From positions 1,860,001 to 1,924,000 of the forward strand of contig NZ_MTZV01000006.1 of assembly GCF_002362315.1 (NCBI RefSeq): DNA of 64,000 nt, read 5' to 3'. Shown piece after piece: positions 15,705 through 25,065 of the stretch (its first letter is position 1; every line of letters begins with the position of its first letter). The notes below the pieces were generated by a model. That model had not been told where the DNA came from, ran no database searches, and was given only the letters and a program-made list of their open reading frames with translations. Source of the stretch: Paraburkholderia acidicola (GTDB taxonomy: Bacteria; Pseudomonadota; Gammaproteobacteria; Burkholderiales; Burkholderiaceae). Made by a program: the position numbers and the translations under genes.

Positions 15705-17402
15705 ATGAACGAGAACGATCTCAACGATCCGAACCTGCCCGCCGCCAGCGACGATACGCCGGACGATCCCGAGCGCCGCCGCGTCTTAACGGGGATAGCC
15801 GCCGTCGGTATGGGGCTGATCCTCGCCGGTTGCCAGACGGAGGACCAGACTTCGACAACCGGCGGCGGCCCGCGTAGCGCGGCCGATCTGCGACTCGATG
15901 CAGCGTTGCGCGACCAGGTGCGCAACATCGTCGTGATCTACGCGGAGAATCGCAGCTTCGCGAATCTGTACGGCAACTTCCCCGGCACGCTGCATCCGCT
16001 CGACACGGTGCCAGCCGCGCGGTCCACGCAACTCGATCGCGACGGCAAGACACCGCTCGCACAACTGCCGAAGTTCTGGGGCGGACTCGTGCCGCAGGCA
16101 CAGGAAGTGGACGGCAAGCGTTATGCGATCGCCGAAGGCGATATCACGGGCCTGCGCAATGGCCCGTTCCATCTCACCGACGCGCAGGGCGCACCACTGC
16201 CGAACGGTGTGATTACGCGTGACCTGTGGCATCGCTTCTATCAGAACCAGATGCAGATCAACGCCGGGCGCAACAATCAGTTCGTCGCGTGGGCCGATTC
16301 GGGCGGCCTCGTGATGGGCCATTACCGCAATTCCGCCGAAACACTCCGGCTCTGGAATCTCGCGCGGCAATACACGCTCTGCGATCACTTCTTCATGGCG
16401 GCGTTCGGCGGTTCGTGGCTGAATCACATCTTCCTGATTTCCGCGCAGGCGCCGCTCTACCCGGATCTGCTGAACAGCCCGGCAAAGCGTTTTGTTTCGG
16501 TGGTGGAAGGCGACGACCCGACCGGCACGCGCCTGAAGGTTGCGACCGATTCGCCGGCGTCGGCACTCGACGGCCCGCCGAAGTTCATCAACGACGGTCT
16601 CTTCACGCCCGACGGCTACGCGGTCAACACGATGGCGCCGCCGTATCAACCGAGCTTCGTACGGCCTGCTGCGGGTGGCAATCCGTTGCTGGCGAACCCC
16701 GCCGATCCGAAGGTGCTACCGCCGCAAACGTACGCAACCATTGGTGACCGCCTGTCGGCAAAAGGCGTCGACTGGGCGTGGTACAGCGGTGCATGGCAGT
16801 ACGCACTCGATCACCGCGATATGGGCACGGTGCCTGACTTCCAGTATCACCACCAGCCGTTCAATTATTTCGCGAACTACGCGCCGGGCACCGATGCGCG
16901 CCGCCGCTATCTGCGCGACGGCGGCGTCGGCGAGGACGCATCGACCAATCGCCTGATCGCCGACATCGACGCGGGCCGACTGCCGGCCGTCACGTTCTAC
17001 AAACCGCAGGGCAACCTGAACATGCATGCAGGGTATGCGGATGTCGAATCGGGCGACCGCCACATCGCCAATGTGATCGATCATCTGCAGCGCAGTCCGC
17101 AGTGGGCCAACACGGTGGTGATCGTCACGCACGACGAAAACGGCGGCTGGTGGGACCCGGTCGCACCGCCGAAGGGCGATCGCTGGGGCCCGGGCTCGCG
17201 CATTCCCGCGCTCGTGATCTCACCGCTCGCGAAGAAGGGCTACGTCGATCACACGCTCTACGACACGAATTCGATTCTTCGGTTGATCACGCGTGTGCAC
17301 GGTCTGGCGCCGCTCGACGGTGTGCTTGCGCGCGATCGCGCGTTCGCGCAAAACGGCCAGGTGCCGCCAGGCGATATGACAGGGGCGCTGGACCTCGCGT
17401 GA
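15705..17402 (+). CDS. Tat-type lipoprotein phosphoesterase (AcpA / phospholipase C family)
   Basis: A 565-residue relative of the 1247 gene. The leader has ERRRVLTGIAAVGMG followed by LAGC, a twin-arginine-like region with a good lipobox, so the folded enzyme is probably exported by Tat and lipidated. The catalytic region has VIYAENRSFANLYGNFPG, and the C-terminal metal site has THDENGGWWDPV and VISPLAKKGYVDHTLYD. ATG 15705 is chosen over ATG 15699 because AGGAG is two bases from the latter but eight from the former. It is a single gene. The likely activity is phosphomonoesterase or phospholipase C on the cell surface or in the periplasm. Confidence 0.85.
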   Translation: MNENDLNDPNLPAASDDTPDDPERRRVLTGIAAVGMGLILAGCQTEDQTSTTGGGPRSAADLRLDAALRDQVRNIVVIYAENRSFANLYGNFPGTLHPLDTVPAARSTQLDRDGKTPLAQLPKFWGGLVPQAQEVDGKRYAIAEGDITGLRNGPFHLTDAQGAPLPNGVITRDLWHRFYQNQMQINAGRNNQFVAWADSGGLVMGHYRNSAETLRLWNLARQYTLCDHFFMAAFGGSWLNHIFLISAQAPLYPDLLNSPAKRFVSVVEGDDPTGTRLKVATDSPASALDGPPKFINDGLFTPDGYAVNTMAPPYQPSFVRPAAGGNPLLANPADPKVLPPQTYATIGDRLSAKGVDWAWYSGAWQYALDHRDMGTVPDFQYHHQPFNYFANYAPGTDARRRYLRDGGVGEDASTNRLIADIDAGRLPAVTFYKPQGNLNMHAGYADVESGDRHIANVIDHLQRSPQWANTVVIVTHDENGGWWDPVAPPKGDRWGPGSRIPALVISPLAKKGYVDHTLYDTNSILRLITRVHGLAPLDGVLARDRAFAQNGQVPPGDMTGALDLA

Positions 17403-17437
17403 TTTTCGCGTGAACCGTACCGAAGCGCTGCGCGCGG

Positions 17438-18019
17438 CTACTTGAAGTCCGCGAGCAGCGCCGTCCGCACCTGCGGTCCAACGGTCTGCACCGGCACCGG
17501 ATAGTGCGGATGATCGCAACCGATCTTCAACGCCGCCCCTTCGCGTAGCCGCGCTTTCATCGCCGGTGTGAACTCGAACCGCACGAAGTGCACCGCGGAC
17601 GTTTTCTGTGCGTTATCGCGCTCGAGATCCTCATCGGCAATCGCGTAGGCCGGCGGCTCGCCGTCCACTTCAACGAATACGCGGTCTTCGATGCCGATCA
17701 GTCGCGCGAGCGCGGCAGCGCGTTCGACCTCGTTTGCATACTCGATCTGCATCGTCGCTTTCAGGTTGCTGCCGTCGGGCACGAGCGGCAGGTACGCATC
17801 GAGTTCGCCCTGAATACCGTCCTCATCGAAGATCTTCTCGATGTGCAGCATCTCCTGAATCTGATAGCGGATAGTCAGCTCGTCCTCGAACAAAAACGTG
17901 ACGTGATTGCCGAGCGGCACGGTGCGCAGCTTCTTGTGCTCGATGACCTGCGCGCGCATCGTCTTGCGCGCCTTCGAATAGTTTTCGAGCGACAGCAACG
18001 AATTCCTGGCAATGTTCAT
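17438..18019 (-). CDS. DUF3501 family protein
   Basis: A 193-residue soluble protein. SLENYSKARKTMRAQVIEHKK and the ELTIRYQIQEMLHIEKIF segment are hallmarks of DUF3501. It is the last gene of a minus-strand set that starts with rubrerythrin and continues with a two-cluster Fe-S protein; this trio recurs in beta-proteobacteria, and the context suggests oxidative or metal stress. The biochemical role is not known. The distance to the upstream Fe-S gene is 34 bp, so co-transcription is likely. Confidence 0.82.
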   Translation of the reverse strand: MNIARNSLLSLENYSKARKTMRAQVIEHKKLRTVPLGNHVTFLFEDELTIRYQIQEMLHIEKIFDEDGIQGELDAYLPLVPDGSNLKATMQIEYANEVERAAALARLIGIEDRVFVEVDGEPPAYAIADEDLERDNAQKTSAVHFVRFEFTPAMKARLREGAALKIGCDHPHYPVPVQTVGPQVRTALLADFK

Positions 18020-18053
18020 CGGGGATCCTCGCGATTCGGTTACAGCATGGACG

Positions 18054-19391
18054 TCAGATACCGTACGCCTTGCGCAGCAGCGTCAACGGATGAGCGAGCT
18101 GCGCTTTCGGCAGGCCGTTCTCCTCGATGCCCTGTTCGATATGATGGCCCGCGAGCTGGCAATCCGACGAAATATAGTCGGGCTGCGGCTGCGCCATCGC
18201 CTTGAAGACCGGCGTGCCGATCTGCATCGACGTGCGGTGAAATTCCTTCTTCACGCCGAACGTGCCTGCGTGCCCCGAACAGCGCTCGACCACCGTCACC
18301 TTCGTATCGGGCACGAGTGTCAGCGTGTCGAAAGTCTTGCGGCCGATGTTCTGCACGCGGCCATGACACGGCACGTGGTATGAAACCTTGCCGAGCGCGG
18401 TCTTGAAGTCGGTGTTCAGCAGACCATCGCGATGGCGCGCCACGAAGTATTCGAACGGGTCCCAGAACGCTTCGCTGACGGCGCGCACGTCGGCGTCGTC
18501 GGGGAACATCAGCGGCAGTTCGTGCTTGTACATCAGCACGCAACTTGGAATCGCGCCGATCAGCGCATAGCCTTCGCGCGCGTACTTCGCGAGCACCGGC
18601 AGATTCTTTTCCTTCTTCTGTGCGACGCCCTTCAGGTTGCCCTGTTCGAGCAACGGCATGCCGCAGCATGCTTCGCTCTTGACCAGCTCATACGGAATCC
18701 CGTTGTGCGCGAGCACGGCGAGCAGATCGTGGCCGATGCCGGGTTCGTTGAAATTCACGTAGCAGGTCGCGTAAATCGCAACCTTGCCGGGCGTGCGCTC
18801 GCCGTCGTTCACAGGCGTAGCCGGCGACTTCTTCGCCGCACTACGGAATTTGCGCGTGGCGAAATCGGGCAGCCACGCGTCCTTGTCGACACCGAGCGCC
18901 TTTTCCATCAACCCGCGCGCGGCACCCGTGTGATTCACAGCGTTGACCGTCTGGGTGACGATCGGAATACCAGCGAGATGCCCGAGCGCATCGGTATTCG
19001 ACAGAAAGCGGTCGCGCATGCTCACGTCGCCGCGCTGATAATCGACCGCTTTCGCGCGCAGCATCAGATGCGGAAAATCGACATTCCACTGATGCGGCGG
19101 CACGTACGGGCATTTCGTCATGTAGCACAGGTCGCACAGATAGCATTGATCGACGACCTTGCCGAATTCGCGCTTGTCGACTTCTTCGACTTCGCCGCCA
19201 TCGGTTGCATCGACGAGATCGAAGAGCTGCGGAAACGCGCCGCATAGCGACACGCAACGCCGACACCCCGCGCAGATATCGAAGACGCGCGCCAGTTCCT
19301 TGTCGAGCGCGTCCTGATCGTAGAAGCCGTCCGAGAGCCAGTCGAGCGGATGCCGCGTGGGTGCTTCGAGACTGCCTTCCTTGTGGGGCAT
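18054..19391 (-). CDS. Fe-S oxidoreductase with two ferredoxin motifs and CCG domains (GlpC/HdrD-like)
   Basis: A 445-residue protein. The N-terminal part carries two cysteine clusters, CAGCRRCVSLC and CYLCDLCYMTKCPYVPPH, typical for two [4Fe-4S] centres. The C-terminal part has CCG-type domains seen in heterodisulfide reductase and GlpC, including EACCGMPLLEQGN, PCHGRVQNIG and ERCSGHAGTFGV. It probably transfers electrons between a soluble donor and a partner such as rubrerythrin. ATG 19391 is the family start; the longer frame has no ribosome site. It is the middle gene of the rubrerythrin/Fe-S/DUF3501 set. Confidence 0.87.
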   Translation of the reverse strand: MPHKEGSLEAPTRHPLDWLSDGFYDQDALDKELARVFDICAGCRRCVSLCGAFPQLFDLVDATDGGEVEEVDKREFGKVVDQCYLCDLCYMTKCPYVPPHQWNVDFPHLMLRAKAVDYQRGDVSMRDRFLSNTDALGHLAGIPIVTQTVNAVNHTGAARGLMEKALGVDKDAWLPDFATRKFRSAAKKSPATPVNDGERTPGKVAIYATCYVNFNEPGIGHDLLAVLAHNGIPYELVKSEACCGMPLLEQGNLKGVAQKKEKNLPVLAKYAREGYALIGAIPSCVLMYKHELPLMFPDDADVRAVSEAFWDPFEYFVARHRDGLLNTDFKTALGKVSYHVPCHGRVQNIGRKTFDTLTLVPDTKVTVVERCSGHAGTFGVKKEFHRTSMQIGTPVFKAMAQPQPDYISSDCQLAGHHIEQGIEENGLPKAQLAHPLTLLRKAYGI

Positions 19392-19557
19392 ATCGTCAGT
19401 CTCCTGGGGATGGTGGTTTTGTCGTGCACGTGCCGCACGTCGATGCGATTTGCAGATCGCACCGCACGCGGTCGTGCCCGTGCGTGCGGACCTTGCCGCA
19501 CGCATCCATAGCGTAACCAGCGCGCGCCGCTAGACCCTTCAGGCGCGCGCCGGCACG

Positions 19558-19980
19558 TCAATCCACCAGGGCTTCGAGTGCTTTCGTGTAGCGGTTCGCG
19601 TGACTGCGCTCAGCTTTCGCGAGCGTTTCGAACCAGTTGGCAATTTCATCGAAGCCTTCTTCGCGCGCCGACTTCGCCATACCCGGGTACATGTCCGTGT
19701 ATTCGTGCGTTTCGCCCGCGATCGCCGCCTCGAGATTCAGACGCGACGAGCCGAATGGCAAACCCGTGGCCGGGTCGCCCGATGCTTCGAGATATTCGAG
19801 GTGGCCGTGCGCATGACCGGTTTCGCCTTCGGCGGTAGAACGGAACAGCGCGGCGACGTCATTCTGGCCCTCGACGTCCGCCTTGGCGGCGAAGTACAGA
19901 TAGCGACGATTTGCCTGCGATTCGCCGGCAAACGCTGCCTTAAGGTTGTCCTCTGTCTTCGTTCCCTTGAGTTGCGACAT
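19558..19980 (-). CDS. Rubrerythrin
   Basis: A 140-residue di-iron protein: FAGESQANRRYLYFAAKAD and AEGETGHAHGHLEYLE supply the E-x-x-H ligand pairs, with further GETHEYTDMYP and AKAERSHANRY. It lacks the C-terminal rubredoxin (CxxC) domain of classical rubrerythrin, so it is the erythrin-only form. Expected role: peroxide reduction in the cytoplasm with electrons from a partner, probably the downstream Fe-S protein. AGGAGG lies directly before the ATG, so it should be well translated. It is the first gene of the operon; 242 bp upstream are free for its promoter. Confidence 0.9.
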   Translation of the reverse strand: MSQLKGTKTEDNLKAAFAGESQANRRYLYFAAKADVEGQNDVAALFRSTAEGETGHAHGHLEYLEASGDPATGLPFGSSRLNLEAAIAGETHEYTDMYPGMAKSAREEGFDEIANWFETLAKAERSHANRYTKALEALVD

Positions 19981-20223
19981 CTAAACCTCCTGGAAAGCCG
20001 TGTATGTGGGGTGCGCGAGGGGATCAGCGAACGATCGTCTACGCGATGTCTACGTAAGCGATGCAACGACAGCGGGGCGCGCGGTCCGCCAGCGTGTATC
20101 TAAATCTAGAAGCCAGGCAAGGGGTTCCCCAATTGTGTTTTTCAATCCCGCCGATAGTCGCGCACCTTGCATAATGCGCACCCCCGTCTACACTCGTAGA
20201 GCTATACCCTCGGTGGAATTGCC

Positions 20224-20583
20224 ATGCGCCTCACCATCCTGATCAACGGTTCCGATCCCACCGTCAACCACGATTACGCCGTGCTCTGGCTCGATACCGA
20301 CGAACATCGGTGGTCGCGTGAAGCACATGACGGGATCGATCTGCCCCCGTGGGGCGAAGTGCGCGATGTCGACGGCGTCACCACGCTGTGTGCGCCGAGT
20401 ACCGATGCGCCGCTGTGCACGCTGCGTGGTCTGTCGGTGGACCGCAGGCAGCGCGTCAGCTCTGCGCAAGGTCCGGCTGCGTGGTCGTGCGTGCAGGCAC
20501 ATGCACCTGCTACCGGTTACTGGCGTCTGCAGGCGGTCGATCGACAGACCGTGCATGCTGAGCACAGCGTGTTCAGTCGCTGA
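20224..20583 (+). CDS. Hypothetical protein (119 residues)
   Basis: A 119-residue soluble protein starting MRLTILINGSDPTVNHD. The sequence is rich in Trp (for example AVLWLDTDEHRWSREAHDG and WSCVQAHAP), with two cysteines and no signal or membrane segment. ATG 20224 has GGTGGA upstream. I recognise no family. Its codon usage is like that of its neighbours. It is followed after 177 bp by a membrane-protein gene on the same strand, with no functional link visible. Confidence 0.55.
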   Translation: MRLTILINGSDPTVNHDYAVLWLDTDEHRWSREAHDGIDLPPWGEVRDVDGVTTLCAPSTDAPLCTLRGLSVDRRQRVSSAQGPAAWSCVQAHAPATGYWRLQAVDRQTVHAEHSVFSR

Positions 20584-20760
20584 ACCGGTCTCGCTGCGCA
20601 GCACCGCTTTCGTGTTGCACGTATCCGCTGGCCACGTCGGCGGTGTACGCCTGCCTTGACAGACGCTGAGCCCCCTCTCGATACTCCGGGCTATTCGATC
20701 TTTTCGCCGTGTCCACGACAAGCAGCATGCCGAGTGGCACGTCGGAATCCGGGGGAATGG

Positions 20761-22074
20761 ATGCGGCATCCTGCAGAAGACCTGCTTGCACGACGCAGCC
20801 GATGGTTGACGCGCGCGGTCAGCGTGCTGGCCTTCGCTGCGCTAACTACGTTCGCTGCACTTCCACTCGCGGCCCACGCCGCCGCATCGGATGCAAACGC
20901 TCCCGACGCCGATGCCTGCAAGCTCGCGCAGGAAGCCAATGCCGAGCAACTGATCGTGCCGGCCGACAATGAGACCAACTCGGACACGGTGATCGACCGG
21001 TCGTCGAGTCACCCAGCGCCGGGCAAGTCCAACTGCTTCTGGCAGACGCATAAAAGCGGCGCCGCGAGCAATGCGCCGCCGGACGCCACGCTCTCGCTCG
21101 ACTTCTATCACTTCGTCGATGCCGCCCATGCGCAAGCGAACACCCGCGATCTCGGCGTACCTCCGATCCCGCCACTGCTCACCACCACCGACGATGCCGC
21201 CGACCGGATCTTCCGACTATCCGGCAAAGAGATCGCTGCGCTGCATGGTTCCGACGTCGCGGTAGTACGCGCAGAAACGCCCGCGACCATTTCAAATCAT
21301 CCGGCCTGGAGTGCGCGTCTGGAGGCGCTGGCGCTCGGTGCGGCCGGGGCGCACGTGCATGCGTCGGCCAACGCAAACTCAAATGCAGGCGCAAGTGCTG
21401 GCGAAACCACCACATGGCATCCCGCAGCACACGCCGCGCCTGCTGTGGGCATCACACTCGCACCGCTCGTGCACGTGCTATGGGCGCTGATCCGCTGGCG
21501 TTTCTTCGTGCCGCCTGCCCTCGTTGCACTGATATTCATCGCGGGTGCATTTCTCAAAGGTGTGCGCCGACATTTTGGCTGGTCGGTCCCGCTGGTCGCC
21601 GTGCTGGCTGTCGTGAACATCATCTTCGGTCCGGACCTTGGTGTGCGGCTCATCTATCGCATGGGCGAACAGGGACAGGGCGCCATTACCAGTACTTACG
21701 GGACCAGTACGAGATATAACAACCATCGCGTGATCGGCTACAACGTGCTGTTGCGCACCGCCGATGGCAAGGTCGTTGAAACCACCTTCGAGGACATCGA
21801 CTTCAACGTCTATCCGCCGCACAACTCGACGTTTTATCCGCATGAGGGCGATGAATTTACGGTGCGCTATGTCGCGGGCTTTCCTGGCGATTTCGTGATC
21901 GTCAGCGATGACGACAGCCCGTGGGCGAAGCGGATGCGTTGCCGCGCACTCAACCGCGACGCGTTCAGTGCACAGGAAAAACAGCGCTTTGCACCCGACT
22001 CCGCGGCGTTCCGCGATGCGGCGAAAGCAGCAGATCAGGCGCTGCAAGCCGCAGGTTGTGATGCGAATCAGTAA
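20761..22074 (+). CDS. Membrane protein with DUF3592-like C-terminal domain
   Basis: A 437-residue protein. A signal or anchor helix covers about residues 15-36 (AVSVLAFAALTTFAALPLAA). A periplasmic-looking region with a conserved D-x-C-K-L and a long Ala/Asn-rich linker (about residues 200-220) follows, then two hydrophobic segments around residues 240-295. The last 140 residues (STYGTSTRYNNHRVIGYNV, then YPHEGDEFTVRYVAG) look like the beta-rich DUF3592 type. ATG 20761 is preceded by GGGGGAA; upstream starts lie in a poorly conserved-looking stretch. It is followed by a clear terminator. The function is unknown; the DUF match is from memory of the pattern. Confidence 0.6.
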   Translation: MRHPAEDLLARRSRWLTRAVSVLAFAALTTFAALPLAAHAAASDANAPDADACKLAQEANAEQLIVPADNETNSDTVIDRSSSHPAPGKSNCFWQTHKSGAASNAPPDATLSLDFYHFVDAAHAQANTRDLGVPPIPPLLTTTDDAADRIFRLSGKEIAALHGSDVAVVRAETPATISNHPAWSARLEALALGAAGAHVHASANANSNAGASAGETTTWHPAAHAAPAVGITLAPLVHVLWALIRWRFFVPPALVALIFIAGAFLKGVRRHFGWSVPLVAVLAVVNIIFGPDLGVRLIYRMGEQGQGAITSTYGTSTRYNNHRVIGYNVLLRTADGKVVETTFEDIDFNVYPPHNSTFYPHEGDEFTVRYVAGFPGDFVIVSDDDSPWAKRMRCRALNRDAFSAQEKQRFAPDSAAFRDAAKAADQALQAAGCDANQ

Positions 22075-22172
22075 GGTCGCGTAATTAGAACCGGAAGTAC
22101 GAATCGCGCCGAACCACGCGGATTTAAGCCGTGCTTAAGAGTCGATCCCTAGAGTGGGAAATCCACGCATTG

Positions 22173-22201
22173 GGGTCGCCGAGAGGCGGCCCGTTTTTTT
22201 T
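22173..22201 (+). terminator. Intrinsic terminator
   Basis: GGGTCGCC-GAGA-GGCGGCCC forms an 8-bp stem with a tetraloop (one G-U pair), followed by GTTTTTTTT. It ends the plus-strand membrane-protein unit ahead of the convergent Crp-type gene. Confidence 0.85.
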
Positions 22202-22213
22202 GCCGCCGTAATT

Positions 22214-22939
22214 TCAGCGCGGCGCCAGACTCGCAAGCTCAGCCAGCTTCTGCGCATCGACGATTTCGATCTCGGCATAACGCAGTTGCAATGCACCCTG
22301 CATTTCGAACTGCCGCAAGATCTGGTTCGTCGTTTGCCGCGACAGCGCGAGCATCATCGCGAGGTCTTCCTGCGGCACCTTGAGCACGCGCCGCAGCGTG
22401 CCAGACTCGCCGTAGCCACCAGCCATCAGCAGCAGACGGCGCGCCACGCGTTGCGCGGCCGGCAGCAGCGCCGCTTCCTCGATGGCATCGAAAGCGAAGC
22501 GCAGCTTCTGCGTCAGCAGCAGGCCAAACGCATGCCACCACTCGGGCGTGCGTTCGAGCATCGCCGCAAGCGCCGCGCGCCGCACATGAAACAGCACCGA
22601 ATCGCGCTCGGCATAAGCGTCGTGTGTGCGCTCGCGGCCGTCGAACAGCGTAATCTCGCCGAACCAGTTCACCGGCTCGATCACGGCGAGCAGCGCTTCT
22701 TTGCCCGCGAAACTGGCCGCGCCGATGCGCATCAGGCCATCGAGCACACAATAGAGGCCATCGTCGGGATCGTTGCGCATGAACAGGCGCTCGCCGGCCG
22801 CAAGCCGCTGCAGGCGGCCCGATTCCACCAGTTGCGCGCGCAATGCCTGCGGCGCGGCGCGAAACCACGCGCTGCGATCGAGCGTCGCGATCAATGCGGC
22901 GCCTGCAAACGGCTCGGACGGCGAGGCACGCGAGGCCAT
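22214..22939 (-). CDS. Crp/Fnr-family transcriptional regulator
   Basis: A 241-residue protein with a cyclic-nucleotide-binding-like beta-barrel (residues about 25-135: LQRLAAGERLFMRND, then PVNWFGEITLFDGRERTHDA) and a C-terminal HTH_Crp domain (VPQEDLAMMLALSRQTTNQI). The N terminus lacks the four-cysteine cluster of Fnr, so it is not an oxygen sensor of that type. The phosphate-binding cassette is altered compared with Crp, so the ligand is uncertain. GGAGACAGG precedes the ATG. It is divergent from the Mpo1-like gene at 23046, 106 bp away. Confidence 0.88.
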   Translation of the reverse strand: MASRASPSEPFAGAALIATLDRSAWFRAAPQALRAQLVESGRLQRLAAGERLFMRNDPDDGLYCVLDGLMRIGAASFAGKEALLAVIEPVNWFGEITLFDGRERTHDAYAERDSVLFHVRRAALAAMLERTPEWWHAFGLLLTQKLRFAFDAIEEAALLPAAQRVARRLLLMAGGYGESGTLRRVLKVPQEDLAMMLALSRQTTNQILRQFEMQGALQLRYAEIEIVDAQKLAELASLAPR

Positions 22940-23045
22940 GGGGACCTGTCTCCTGGGTGGACAGTTATGCCGGATTGTCGGCTAGCTGAAGGTTTTATTA
23001 CCGGTTGCCCGCGATTATGAGGGTTTTGCATCAGGAGCGTCATCC

Positions 23046-23588
23046 ATGAGAACGCTGACCGAACAACTCACCCAATACGCCGCGTATCACCGGGACCGGC
23101 GCAATATCGCCACCCACTTCATCGGCATTCCAATGATCGTACTCGCGCTGGCCGTGCTACTGAGCCGGCCGTCGTGGGCGATCGGCGGGCTGCCGTTCAT
23201 GCTGTCGCCAGCATGGGTCCTGTTTGTCGGGGCAACCGTCTATTACCTCGTACTCGACGTGCCGCTCGGCGTGATGATGGCCGTTTTCTCCGCGCTGTGC
23301 CTCGCCGTGGGCCGCTGGCTCGCCACGCAAGCCACGCTGACGTGGCTCGTCGCCGGTATCGGTCTGTTCGTGGTCGGCTGGGTCTTTCAGTTTGTCGGTC
23401 ACGCCTATGAAGGTCGCAAACCGGCCTTCGTCGACGACGTGATGGGCTTGCTGGTCGGCCCGCTGTTCGTGCTCGCCGAGGCGCTGTTTGGTTTCGGCTG
23501 GCGGCCGTCGCTGCGCGAAGCGATCGAAGCGCAGGTCGGACCGACCCGCATCAACCCGGGCCGTACCGCGGCGCATTCCGGGCACTGA
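23046..23588 (+). CDS. Mpo1-like (DUF962) membrane protein
   Basis: A 180-residue polytopic protein of the DUF962/Mpo1 family: TQYAAYHRDRRNIATHFIG at the N terminus, including the conserved H-x3-N-x3-H-F-x-G residues, and VFQFVGHAYEGRKPAFVDD near residue 120. Four hydrophobic segments are visible. The yeast member is a dioxygenase acting on 2-hydroxy fatty acids; the conserved histidines fit iron binding here, but the bacterial role is inferred only. AGGAG is spaced correctly before the ATG. It is divergent from the Crp-type regulator and may be its target. Confidence 0.82.
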   Translation: MRTLTEQLTQYAAYHRDRRNIATHFIGIPMIVLALAVLLSRPSWAIGGLPFMLSPAWVLFVGATVYYLVLDVPLGVMMAVFSALCLAVGRWLATQATLTWLVAGIGLFVVGWVFQFVGHAYEGRKPAFVDDVMGLLVGPLFVLAEALFGFGWRPSLREAIEAQVGPTRINPGRTAAHSGH

Positions 23589-23601
23589 GGCCCTACAGCG
23601 C

Positions 23602-24525
23602 TCAACGGGGCGCGAAGCGCACGAGCCGCACGCCATGCAGTGCGGTCAGTGCGACTGCGATCCAGATTGGTATGTAGGTGGCGAGTTGCTGCGCGGAGAG
23701 CGTCTCACCGAGCAGCGTGACGGAAACGAGCACCAGCAGCACCGGTTCGACGTAGCCGAGAATACCGAACAGCGCCATCGGCAGCAGACGGCTTGCCTTC
23801 AGATTCGACGCGAGCGCGCACGCACTCAGCATGCCCAGTCCGGGTAGCAGCAAACACCACATGTCGATTCGGCCGGCGATTCGCGCGAGCGAACCGCCGG
23901 TGACGATCAGCACCACGGCGACCGGCAGCAGCAACAGCATCTCGAACGCGAACGCGGTCAACGAATCCGCGTTGATCTTGCGGCGCAACACGAAGTACGG
24001 CGGATAACCGAGCGCGACCAGCAGCGTGGGCCACGAAAACGCGCCGGTCACCCATAGCTCGTGCGCGACACCAACGGCTGCACACGCGACCGCCAGCCAC
24101 TGCAGCCCATCGAGCCGTTCGCGAAAGTAGAAGCGGCCGACGAGCACCATCGTCAGCGGCAGCAGGAAATAGCCCAGCGATACTTCAAGCATCCGTCCGT
24201 GCAGCGGCGCCCAGAGGAATAACCACAGTTGCGCGCCGAGCAAGGCCGCGCTGACGAGCAAAGCAAGCGCAATGTACGGGCCGCTCACTGCACGTATCGC
24301 GAGCGCACGCAGTTGCGGAAGGCGTCCGCGCAGCGCGAGCAGGATCAGCGCACCGGGCACGGTCCAGACGATGCGCCACGCGAAGATATCGAGGCCGGTC
24401 AGCGGCGCGAGCAGCGTTGCATACGCCGACAGCAACGCAAATAACGTCGACGCTCCCACCGAAAACGCAATGCCGCGGCCGGGTTCCTCGTGATCAGGCG
24501 GATTTTTCGAGCTTGTAGCGCTCAT
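23602..24525 (-). CDS. rarD: RarD-type EamA/DMT permease
   Basis: A 307-residue drug/metabolite-superfamily transporter with about ten hydrophobic segments and two EamA repeats. The sequence GIAFSVGASTLFALLSAYA followed by LDIFAWRIVWTVPG is the RarD signature (W-R-x-x-W/F near residue 55), and LGYFLLPLTMVLVGRFYFRE closes the first repeat. RarD proteins are implicated in chloramphenicol resistance in Pseudomonas, but the physiological substrate is not known. It is convergent with the Mpo1-like gene. Upstream lies a 540-bp region without a gene. Confidence 0.85.
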   Translation of the reverse strand: MSATSSKNPPDHEEPGRGIAFSVGASTLFALLSAYATLLAPLTGLDIFAWRIVWTVPGALILLALRGRLPQLRALAIRAVSGPYIALALLVSAALLGAQLWLFLWAPLHGRMLEVSLGYFLLPLTMVLVGRFYFRERLDGLQWLAVACAAVGVAHELWVTGAFSWPTLLVALGYPPYFVLRRKINADSLTAFAFEMLLLLPVAVVLIVTGGSLARIAGRIDMWCLLLPGLGMLSACALASNLKASRLLPMALFGILGYVEPVLLVLVSVTLLGETLSAQQLATYIPIWIAVALTALHGVRLVRFAPR

Positions 24526-25065
24526 CGGCGGTCCTGCGGGTTCTGCGCAGGCAGGCGGTGCGTCGCCGCACAGAACGGCGCGATACTGCGGTGTTTCATC
24601 AGAGGTTTATCCCGGCGCGCAGCGTGTCGCACGATTCAAGGCGCACACTGTCATTTCAGATTCAATTCAACGCGGCATTCTAGACGGATTCGCCGTTGTC
24701 GGCGCCGCAGTAGTGTTATGCGCCGCGCATTCAGTCCGTGCGAATCTGCGGCAAATGGACTAGAACATAACTTCACGTCGCGCCTGCGCGATCTAGATCA
24801 GCTGGATCGGCCGCTTCGGTCGGATCGGTCTAGCCGCGGGGCAAGCGCGTTTCTTGCTGCACCGCTTTTTCACCATCGGGCTCGCCCGGGGGCCCCGATC
24901 CACAGCTGGCCCCTGACGTTTGCTACGAGCCCGCGCTTCCCGTGGCTTCTGCGCCCATCACAGCACGCCGCGCATTTGCCCCGCATCATGGCCGCACCAG
25001 CGGCACCTCAACGCCGGACTGACGCCGCCCCGCGGCCCGGCGACACACAGATCAATGGAGAACGC
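24526..25065. other. Non-coding stretch between rarD and the EgtD-like gene
   Basis: 540 bp between divergent genes. Open frames here have no ribosome site and no family resemblance. It presumably holds the two promoters. One imperfect dyad, with CTAGA at 24793-24797 and TCTAG at 24839-24843 bracketing two GATCGG-like elements, is the only structure I can point to. Confidence 0.4.
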
